This document shows, one piece after another, positions 36,540-47,545 of a stretch of 64,000 bases of DNA. A model generated the notes under the pieces. It worked only from the letters and a program-made list of their open reading frames with translations. It searched no databases and had not been told where the DNA came from. Source of the stretch: Babylonia areolata (lineage: Eukaryota; Mollusca; Gastropoda; Neogastropoda; Buccinidae); the NCBI RefSeq assembly GCF_041734735.1, contig NC_134883.1:35079266-35143265 (forward strand). The letters run 5' to 3'. The translations under genes were made by a program, and so were the position numbers. How positions within the stretch are numbered: the stretch's first letter is position 1; each line of letters starts with the position of its first letter.

Positions 36540-37610
36540 GACATTCCGAAAACTTATGTTTTGTTATGTGTAGACTCAAAGTCAGTATTACAAGCTACTG
36601 ATTCTCCAAATCTAAAGAAGCGAACTGAATTGAGATGACAATGGAAATAAAACGTATTATTCATCAATTGATAAAACATGGCATTAATATTACCTTCTGC
36701 TGGGTACCTTCACACTGTGGGATATCTTCTAATGAGTGGGTAGATCAAGCAGCTAGAAAAGCAGCACGCAATTTCGACGGAAGGCGCAATGCAACTGGAC
36801 ATCAAGTTAGATCTACATGAATGCTGGAGTAGTATTGAAAATGTATCCAGAAATCAGTTTAAGAAATTGCTTATAGATTCAAATAATCAATATTACCAAT
36901 ATACTGTGTAAACACAAAGAATGCAGCTAATCCCAATTTTTTTTATTTTTTTTTTTTTATATAAATTTGACACAAACAGAACATTCAAGACAAATTACAA
37001 GTTTAATGTACAGAATTCGTCTGAATGCCTTTCGTACAAAATTTTCTAAAAACGTATGTCCAGTAAACATATGACTGTAAGCCATCTACTCCTTCATTGT
37101 CCAATCATAAGACAGCTAATTCCAAAAGCTGCAGTTGATGACATTTCTACCAATATTCCATTATCCACTGAAAAGATTTTGAATGATTATTCATTGCTTA
37201 GAAAGTTTTCTGAAATTTTAAACTCCAGTCCAGTTGGTATCCTCCTTTGATGTATTTTGATTAATGTCGTTATTTATATTTACATTATTGTAAGTTAATA
37301 CTTGTTGATAGTGTATACACATATTCTCCCCCCTGTCATTCATTACACACCACAATCTCTTTAACTTTAATTTCTCATTATAGTTTTCCTTTCTTACACT
37401 AATATGCACATGCATTCCCTTTCTTTCATCCACTACTACTCCTCTTTCCGTCTAATAACATTTGTAGTGAATAGACGTTAAACTGAAGATCACACACATT
37501 ATGAGCCTGAACAGTTAGGTTTTCTTTTCCCTCACCAGTAGCCGTCTTTTCCCCCTACATTTGTCAAATAACACTTATGGCTAAAAGACGCTAAACTAAA
37601 GAAGAAGAAG
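36540..37610 (+). mobile_element. RNase H LINE, C-terminal relic and 3' end
   Basis: Recognisable pieces are VDSKSVLQATDSPN, then INITFCWVPSHCGISSNEWVDQAARKAA (RNase H end), then a tail with SSKHMTVSHLLLHCPIIRQL. The 3' side has two related pieces, AATAGACGTTAAACTGAAGA (37469) and AAAAGACGCTAAACTAAAGA (37581), the second running into GAA repeats. This is the usual tail style of I/Nimb-type LINEs. The copy is 5'-truncated and broken. Confidence 0.65.
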
Positions 37611-37731
37611 AAGAAAAGAGGAAGAAGAAGAAGACAACAACAACAACAACACACAACAACAACAACCCCCCCCCCCCCACCCCCCCCCCCCCCCCCCCCC
37701 CCCCCCGACACACACACACACACACACACAT
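37604..37731. repeat. (GAA)n, (CAA)n, C-run and (CA)n cluster
   Basis: Four simple tracts lie side by side: GAA repeats (37604-37635), CAA repeats (37636-37667), about 39 C interrupted once (37668-37706) and CA repeats (37709-37731). They are about 180 bases upstream of the cathepsin C TATA box. Confidence 0.95.
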
Positions 37732-37910
37732 AATCGAACGGGGGAGTATCGACACGCCAAATAGGTTTACCAAGGTCAACTTGAGTTGTTTTTCGGGGTG
37801 AGGTCTTGCTCCGTCAGCAGAAGGTGGTATGGTTCGAGGTGTGTAACTATATATCTCATTGTTCAAGGTCCAACTCACTATTCCAACTCACTATCAGTCA
37901 AGGGCCACTG

Positions 37911-37919
37911 CTATATAAG
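37911..37919 (+). promoter_or_regulatory. TATA box of the cathepsin C gene
   Basis: CTATATAAG stands 42-50 bases before the ATG. A start site about 30 bases downstream would give a leader of roughly 15-20 bases. Position relative to a confident start codon supports it; no transcript data. Confidence 0.6.
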
Positions 37920-37945
37920 AACAGAGGCGGCACGAACACCTGCAA

Positions 37946-37953
37946 TCACATGA
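37946..37953 (+). promoter_or_regulatory. E-box/M-box-like site at the cathepsin C start
   Basis: TCACATGA contains a CANNTG E-box and equals the M-box type core bound by MiT/TFE factors, which control lysosomal genes in animals. It overlaps the expected transcription start, so its role is uncertain. Confidence 0.35.
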
Positions 37954-37960
37954 CGAAAAG

Positions 37961-40671
37961 ATGGCGATCACCGGCGGCAGCAGCAGCAGCAGCAATTGTA
38001 TGATGTTTCTTGTGTTATTTCTTGCGGTCTTTACGCCAGCTTTCGGCGATACCCCAGCAAACTGCACATACGAGGATATCAGGGGGACATGGGTGTTTTC
38101 TTTGGGATCCGGAGGAAACAATCGGACCTTGAACTGTTCGAACTTTTCAGGTTTGTACTTGAAGGGTTCAGTGACGGGCACTTTAGATCTCCCATTTGAT
38201 ATTAAATTACTACGTTCGCGGCTCACGTTGAGTATTCTCGGTATTAAAAACTGTTATTCACTGGCATGAAACAGAATAAAAAATACAGAAAAGAAAAAAA
38301 GGCTACCAAATAGTAGTAATCAGATATAATTTGTTCTAAATATAGTACTCAGTCTCAGTGTTATTCCTGGTACTTGATCTATATCAAACTTGATTCCAAA
38401 TAGTAGTAATATGCTAGACATAGTACTTTCGGTGTTATTCATAGCCTATTTGATCTGTATCAAACCAGATTACTGAAATTCACTGTCAGACATATGATAA
38501 ATATTCTGTTGTCATGGAATAAGAATATGCCCTGGGACAGCAGGAGCTTTTTGTTATTGTTGCTTTTTGGTTTTTTTCTTTTTTTTCTGCTGCCCCATCA
38601 TCTACACTGTTTCAGTGGCATTACTCCCACGCTGCTCATTTTGAGTTCCCCATACTCGGCCACACCAGGTTTATCTGTTAGTCCCAGTGTTGGCAGTCCA
38701 CAGGGAACCATCAATGTTAGGTCACCAGAAGGCCACACATCAGAGGATACCCTGCTGCTGAGTCACTTCGGTGGTGTTCAGTAGTGCCTGTTCTGATTTA
38801 TAGTACTTAAACCCCCTACTGAAAACAATAATGGCTTAGTCGCAGAGCCAAACTGAGTGAGCGTCCAACGCCAGAGTGGAGACTGCCACCATGTCTCTCC
38901 AGCAACAGCCCCCCATGAATCTATTAACACTGACCTTGACAGGACTCACCCCAAGCATGGAAGTGGAGGGGTATCGAAACTGAGGTCACATTGAGAGCAG
39001 GGCATGATACATCGAAAGGCCACATAATTTTTAGACTTTTTTTTATTTTATTGATGATGGTGATGATGACAGTGCTGCTATGGAGGTCCATTCGGGTTTC
39101 AGACTACATGACAAGGCTATACTCAACGCTTCCTGTCATAATGATATCCCGGTGTTAACCAGGCCTGAGACTTACAGACACTTGCAGTCTTGGTCAGAAA
39201 ATTAGAGCAACAACCCCAAAGATGCATCCGTGAAGTGGATGATACTGGGCTGTGTGGTCCCAGTCTTCCCATTTATACCCATAGCATATTCAACTCTGAG
39301 CAGGAGCCTGCCTTGGGCCAAAAAAACCTACCTCCATTGGGATTAGAACGTGTGCCCTCCCAACCATCACTCTACGATGCTAACCACTTTGCCACAGTGG
39401 CTGGTGCTTTTGTCTTTGTCTACAAACTTCTGTTTACTATTCATGAAATAAATCATATGTCACTTGGATAATGTTTTTATTGATCTGAATGCAGGTGATC
39501 CACCTTTTTAAAATCTCTTTGTAAAAATGTTATTTAGTAAGTACAGAAAAGCAGGTTAATTTCCATACCTCTGTGTCTACCTATATTATATAATTGTTCT
39601 CCTCTGAACAAATGTCAAACTGTAAAAATATTTTTAAAAGAGACGATGAAACCCAGATTATGGTTATCATCTTAATCAAAGGAAAATGGGTTTTGTTGTT
39701 TTGTTTCATTATTTTTGCCCAGGGAAAAAAATCTTGTTTTTGAGCTGCAGGAAAGTTATATTGTCATCTTTTCAAGTTGGACTGTGCCTTTACCCTGCTG
39801 TGACAAGGCATCAGGCAGGACCACACTCGCCTCCAGATTCACTCAACCATTCATTCGACACCAGGAATAAAGCAGGACTAGTCTGATGCAGACCTGAGGG
39901 CCCTTAACACAAAGCTGTCAATGGGACTGGCCTACACTAAGACAAGAAATTTTATTCATGACGGTACAAAAGAAAAGAAAGAAAACCAAGAGCCTTTACC
40001 TATAGAGGCACAGGCACTTTGACTAGAGTGCCTGTACTGGGTTTAACACTGAATCAATGATATCTGTTGGTTGAGACCGTGCTATTGATATACTGGAAGT
40101 GGAAGTAGCTGCAGTATATCTGTTTCAAACTATTTATGGAAGCAAAGTTGTTGTTGCTCACGACGGGTGCAATTGTCGAATGGTTAAAGCGTTGGACCCT
40201 CAGTCTGAGGGTCCCGGGTTCGAATCACGGTGAGGGCACCTGGTGATTAAAGGGTGGAGATTTTTACGATCTCCCCGGTCAACATCTGTGCAGACCTGCC
40301 AGTGCCTGAACCCCTGTGTATACACAAGCAGAAGATCAAATACGCACGTTAAAGATCCTGTAATCCATGTCAGCGTTCGGTGGGTTATGGAAACAAGAAC
40401 ATACCCAGCATGCACACACCCCGAAAGCGGAGTATGGCTGCCTACATGGCGGGTTAAAAACGGTCATACACGTAAAAGCCCACTCGCGTATATACGAGTG
40501 AACGTGGGAGTTTCAGCCCACAAACGCAGAAGAAGTTGTTGCTCACAACACCGTTAGCCTTGACTGTTGGTCTGTGCTGCTGAAGAGGTGGTTGCTGGAC
40601 CTGCTGATTCAGGGTCAGTCACAGTGGATATGTACTTTTGTAGTCCGTCAGTTTTTATCAGTGTCCTGATG

Positions 40672-40723
<52 letters not shown>

Positions 40724-40873
40724 CTCAAGGTCATCAGAGTGAAGGCCTACAAAGCTGTTATCAGACAACACTTGAACACTGACAGGGGACTATCAGTATC
40801 AGATCTGTATTCCAGTCAGTCTGATGTCTGATAACACAACAGCATTGCAGGCCTGCACTCAGATGACCTTGAG

Positions 40874-40932
<59 letters not shown>

Positions 40933-41894
40933 CTTGGAGCTTTCCTTCAGGTTTCTTCTTGAAAAAGTCCAATATCTTACTGACTTTCACATTGTATAGA
41001 CTTTAACTACACCTCATGACATTTGCATGCAAGGTGCTTGCAGATCATAATGCCAGGATGGTTAATGGATTCAACCCTTTCCAGGATGTGGATCTAAACG
41101 TTTTTAAGGGAATTCCTGTGCATTGTCACAGACAATACAACACTTTTTTTTTCTTTTTTAATCAGTACTTTGTGTCACTAGTGTGGCATAAATAAGTGAC
41201 AGTGCTTTGTGTGTGAAGTACTTTGTCTTCACAATCATGGTCAGTTAGTATGTATTTTTGTTTTGTTTGTTTTTTGTTGTTGTTTTTTCCTTAGAAAATA
41301 TTGAGCTTTTGTGTCTTAAAATGTTATCATTATACACACATTTGTTCCACTTTGTCTTAAAGTGTAATATTTTCTCACTTGAATGTTTTTCTTCTTACAT
41401 GACAATTGATGTATGCATGGTGATCAGGGAATGGTTTGCCAGTTACTTTTTTTCATTTTGATATTTGTTGATGAGCATTTGAATGAGCAAAAAGAAGCAC
41501 ACAATGAAATATTTTGAATTGAATTGAACTATTTGATGAACAATCGGTACTGAAGAACATCTCAGCCAGTACACCTGATTTACAGCAGGTACAGTCAGAC
41601 AGATACTGTTGTTGTTTTTTATATAATTTTTTATATACAACTGGAACTGAAGAACATCTCAGCCAGTACACCTGATTTACTGCAGGTACAGCCAGACTGA
41701 TACTGTTGTGTTTTTTTTTTATATAATTTTTTATATACAACTGGAACTCAAGAACATCTCAGCCATTACCCCTGATTTACGGCAGGTACAGCCAGAGTGA
41801 TACTGTTGTTGTTTTTATATAATTTTTTATATACAACTGGAACTGAAGAACATCTCAGCCAGTACTCCTGATTTATGGCAGGTACAGCCAGACT

Positions 41895-41986
<92 letters not shown>

Positions 41987-44900
41987 CAGCCATTCACCGC
42001 TTTTCTTCGGGTTTCTTTGTTTAATCCATCTTACCTTTCTGGTGACTTGTGTGCAAAATTAACTCAGTGCATTGAGTACATTATAATCTTTCTCATTTTT
42101 CTTCTTCTGAGATTGTCTATAAAGTTCATAAGACTGATTTTATCCCCCCCCCCCCCCCCCCCCCCTCCTGCCCCCTCCTTTTTTTCTCTTTTTTTTCAGA
42201 TGTAACTGAATCTGTCAGTGCAATGCCAGTCAGTTCAAGTGAAGTTTTCATTGACAGGTCCTATGCGGAGTCAAGTGGAGGTCACTCTGGACTACCCTGA
42301 TATAGCGGTGGACCAGTATGGAAACATGGGATTCTGGACCATCATCTACAATCAGGTAAATACTCTGCCTTCAGCTGTCTACATACTGTCTTTCATCTTT
42401 TTTTTCATAGTAGTTTTGGTTGTCAGTGTCACAGTATTTAAATTTTTACATGAATATGGAACTACAGAACTGTGATACACTGGTGGATGGTTATGGTAAT
42501 GGTGGTTGCAATAAATGAGTTTTGTTATAACATGATATGGAATAACAGAAGTTGAATTTAATGACATACGTTTTTTTTTTCTATCAGAAATTAAATACTC
42601 AACCAACTGTATAACTGTTAAATCTTTTTTCTTTGGTTTCTCATCGGTTTGAATCTGTTTCTGGTTGATTTCAAAGAATATAGACAGGGCAGTAATGTAT
42701 TTTTCAGATCAAATGCAAAATTTACACACAAAAAAAGAAAAGAAAATGGCTTTGTTGTCTATTTTATTTTCTGTTACTGATGTGCAGTCTGTTTAGTAGT
42801 CTGGTCTGGTTTACTCTGAAATGCAATTTAGTACATTCAGCAGTCTACTCCTGTCTGGTCAGGCTTCATCTGACCAGGTCTGTTCTAATGCAGTCTTTGT
42901 GGAATTTGATGATTCTTAGTTGTTTTAGTTCTCTCTCTCTCTGTTCATCTACATCAATGATCAGTAGATATTATCACCATTGTCTGTGTTCTAGGGCTTT
43001 GAAGTGGTGGTGGCTAGCAGGAAATACTTTGCCTTCTCCAGGTACATGAAGCATGGAAAGAAGGTGATGTCCCTTTGCAATGAAATCATGCCGGGCTGGT
43101 CACACGACACACTGGGTCACGACTGGGCGTGTTACAACGGCAAGAAGAAGTCCTCAGTCAGTGACTCTGGGGTCAAGGTGTCCACAGCTCCAACACCAAA
43201 ACTCTCCACCACCTTGAAGTTCAAAGCAGGGTGAATAATCTGTTTTGAAATAAAGAAAAGTTGTGGTCAGTGTCAGAAAGGAACTATCGCTTGTACATTT
43301 TATTATATGACTGTATTGTACTGTTGTTATATGTATGATGTGTTTAGGTCTTGTTTGCAGTTTAACGTTGTTATAAATTGCTTGCTTCATAGTACTGACC
43401 CACCCAGTGTGTAGCTCATGCTCATCCTCACTTATGAAGGAGAAACAACCACTTCATAGTTAACTAGTCACATTTCCTTTCTCAAAAAACTAAATGGTCT
43501 TAAATTCACAGCAAAATATAACAAAACGTATGTATAGATATAATTTTACAATCTCCAAAAATGTCAAGTGTGGAAGGACTGTGACATCCTACTGCAACAA
43601 AATCATGCCAGGCTGGTCACATGACTAACAGGGTAACAACTAACCAAGAACTAAAATAGCAAAAATTATATTACCTTCAAAATCCTTGATTTTTGTCTTT
43701 AACTGTGATGAGAGTTTTCAATCTATTGCATAAAAGAAAATGATAACACTAACGGAGCCATTGTAGTTAGCTGTTCGTGAACATGAAAAAAACAAAACCA
43801 TCAAGAAAACAAAAACATTAAGATCTTGGCCACAGAAACCAGTCACCCCAAATGTAAGATCAGAGAAGCCTCAGAGATTTAGATGAACCCAACACCACCA
43901 GAGCAACACACATGAAGTCAGCCCCGGAGGCTCTCCATCCCCTTCTGACACAAGCATCCTTTTCATTCAAAAACAACCTGAAAAGCACAAACAAAGCATG
44001 GGGTGTTTGTGTCTTTCACATCATTTTTGACTTACTTGTGTAAACAAAGTGAGTCTATGTTTTAACCCGGTGTTCGGTTGTCTGTGTGTGTGTGTGTCTG
44101 TTTGTCCGTGGTAAACTTTAACATTGCCATTTTCTCTGCAAATACTTTGTCAGTTGACACCAAATTAGGCATAAAAATAGGAAAAATTCAGTTCTTTCCA
44201 GTCATCTTGTTTAAAACAATATCGCACCTCTGGGATGGGCACAAAAAAATAAAAAATGAAACCTAATTATATGCAAACTGCATTTACTGTTATATTTATA
44301 TTTTTTGTATTCTCTAAGCTTGGCACTTTGATCTGATATTCTGACCCAACAACAAGAGCAGTCATTATTATCATTTTTTGTTCAAACAGGAACTTCTTTT
44401 GCTAAGCATGGAAGTTTTATTTATTTTGCAAACGTTTTGGTGCAGATAGTAAAGAAGGGAAATTACTCTGTAATTAATGCTAGGGGACTTAATTCGCTTT
44501 AGACTGATCTTTCTCATCTTAAACAAAGCTTGGATTTTTTTTTTAAGTGTATCACAAGTGAGTCTTGAAGGCCTTGCCTCTCTTGTAAAATGATGATATG
44601 AATATTTATATAGTGCCTAACCTTTTGGCGGAGACCAAGCTCTAAGCACTTTACAAAGATGGAGTCATTTGCACAACAGGCTGCCTACCTGGGTAGAGCC
44701 AACTGACAGCTGCCACTGTGCGCTCATCATTCATTTCCTGTGTCATTCAGTCAGGTTTCAGTCACCCACACGTGCACACTCTTATATATAGACATGTAAC
44801 GTTTTACCTGTATGACTATTTTTGCTTATTTACTCCACAATAGCAGCAGCCATTTCCAGGGTGTGCATGCTGGGTATGTTCTTGTTTCCATAACCCACCG

Positions 44901-47505
44901 AACCCTGGCATAGACTACAGGATCTTTAATGTGTGTATTTAATCTTCTGCATGTGTATACAAATGACAAGGATGTTTGTATTTTTCAGATTGTTTTATAA
45001 TGACATGGATTTTATCACCCATATCAACAAGGCCCAGACATCTTGGAAGGCGGCACCATATCCCTATCTGGAGGGAATCAGCAGGGAAAATCTTTTGAGG
45101 ATGGCAGGGGGGTCTGCTTCAAAGATTGTTGGGTGTGTACTGAAACATTCTCCTCTTTTTGTTTCCCCTTTCTACACTTCTACTTACCTCCATTTCTTTA
45201 TATTATCCCCTGTCTTTAACCTTCACTGTACATCATGGGTCAAGAAGACCTTTTCTTTTCCATTGATTCATTTTTATTCAATCAACTCTAGATTGCCTCA
45301 CATTCTGTTTAGGCATTTCTGCACTTTTTCTGTTGTTCTGGTTGATAAGTAAATTCCATGCAGCATGGACCAATTTGTGAGACCATGATTCTTCAGTAAT
45401 TCATGCTTAATCCTTTTCCACAAAGGGAATGAATGAATTAATAAATAAATCAGTTCAAAATACAAAATCGGAACTAAGTGAAATTCAGGTATGAAACCCT
45501 GTTGAGATTATTGTGTATTTGTTAACAGTTAGTTGTGGACTACTTGTGGAAGGAGTCAAACTATCAACTTGAAGACTTGATGAGCTGACTCGAGCGGAAA
45601 TTATTATTTTCTCTCCTTATGCGTGTGTCATTGTCAAGACAACCTATAATTTAAGCAAGATAGGTAACTCAAATTATACAAGCTGTATAAGTACATGCAC
45701 ATATATGGCACATGCCCAGATACAGAGAATCATTTGAGTAATAACACGATGAAATAATGTTGGTGTGCTTTATGCAGACGACCCTCAGTAGCACCTGTGT
45801 CCCGTGCAGTATATGAGGCAGCTGCTAAACTGCCTGATAATTTTGACTGGCGCAATGTGAGTGGTGTCAACTATGTATCCCCGATCAGAAACCAAGGTAA
45901 GATAATTCTGCAAGGGTGTCAGAGAAGTGTGTATCATGTATCTGATGGTGTACAAATGTGGAGTGAGGGCACAACAGTTGAGATAACTTATGAGTGAATA
46001 GATTGCCATATAGGTTTCTTGTTGCAAAACTGCACTGCCCTGTGGTATTTTTATATATCAAAACATAAGGACTGAAATAAACATTATCTTCATATTTCTT
46101 TGACTATCTTCTGTTGACTCTTGATTGATCGTTATTGTAATATGTTAATAACTACATGAGATTTGCCCTGGTTGTGTAATACGACAGTTTACATCTCAGA
46201 TGAAATTACTCATAAAAAATTAAGGTTCTCTTGTATTAATATCATTCCATACTAACAAAATGAAGAACCTGTGAAGTTATGTATACATGAAGACTACTAC
46301 ATTTGAAAGGGGACAGTAGTCCTGTTTGGAGGTTTGTACATAAAGAGCATTGACATTTTCCTTTTCCAGCGCTGTGTGGAAGCTGCTATGCTTTTGCGTC
46401 ACTGGCGATGAATGAAGCCAGGGTGAGGATCATGACCAACAACACCAAGCAGCCTGTCTTCTCTCCATAGGACGTCATGGACTGCAGCAACTACTCACAG
46501 GGTACTTGGACATTTCACACTGTTGCATATTGTCCAGCCGACTGCATGGCACTATATCAGGACTGCCCAACTAAGAAAAAAAATTAAAAAAAAAAAATTA
46601 AACCATGTGAAACACAAAACTATGTTATACCTGGGGGAGTATGAGAAAAAAACCAAAAAAAAACCCTGCCAAACATAAATCTTAAGTTATAAGACTAGGC
46701 TGTGCTGAGGCTGTCAGGCCTTCTTCTTCATTTGTCATCCCCAGATTATGATAATGATAATGATGAAACATTGGTGAGGAGGAATAGATAAAGAAGTTGA
46801 AAGGTGACTGTAACGATGACAATGAAATATTCTTGATGAGGAGGAAGAGATGGAGAAGGAAAAACATGACAGTAATGATGATGATGAATATTTATGATGA
46901 GGTGGAGGAGGAAGAGATGAAGGAGGAAGACAGCATTAATGATGATGATGAAACATTGACGAGGTAGAGGAGAAGGAGGATGACATTAATTATGATGATG
47001 AAATATTGACGAGGTAGAGGAGAGGACAGTAATGATGATGATGAAACATTGACGAGGAAGAGGAGAAGGAGGATGACAGTAATCATGATGATGATGAAAT
47101 ATCGATGGAAGGATGTTGCATGCAGACTGCCCAAAGAGGTGACAAGACAGAAAAGGAACAGGTCAACTCTCAATGTTGACAGAGCCCAGCCAAGTCGTCA
47201 TTCCAGTTATCCAGTCATGAAACAACTTTTTTTTTTATGTGATTACGCAATCATGTCACTGCTATTGACATATCACGTGAGAGAGGAGGAGGAAGATGGT
47301 AATGATGATGAGGCACTATTGATGAGGAGGAGAAAGAAATGGATGAGGAGGAGGAGAACAGTGAAGATGTCACATGGTGTTGGTTGTTCTGAACATACTG
47401 GCATGTTTATTTGTATTATTTATAGCCCAGGCAACCTCTGGGTTGTAGTGCATATATATACAGGAATGGTCACACATGTATGCATACACATGTACACACA
47501 CACAC

Positions 47506-47545
<40 letters not shown>

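Larger units (their letters stand above)
38150..42257. other. Cathepsin C intron 1
   Basis: A 4.1-kb intron. It contains two SINEs, two CA/GT tracts, a 106-bp tandem repeat and an AC/AT block. The stretch 38590-39010 is non-coding and of a style I associate with dispersed mollusc repeats, but no second copy lies in this window. Confidence 0.7.

Noticed and set aside
40168-40240. A tRNA gene with A and B boxes
   Set aside because: The arms do not fold as a complete tRNA, and the sequence continues as a 370-bp SINE with at least six other copies in the window.
42199-42257. An earlier acceptor for cathepsin C exon 2 at TTTTTTTCAG (42190-42199)
   Set aside because: That frame does not match the family. 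The acceptor ending at 42257 joins NCSNFS to [13 protein letters not shown] in phase, as in other cathepsin C proteins.
43218-43236. A stop codon (TGA) closing cathepsin C in exon 3
   Set aside because: It lies after the GTGAAT donor. Splicing to exon 4 keeps the frame and matches the family.
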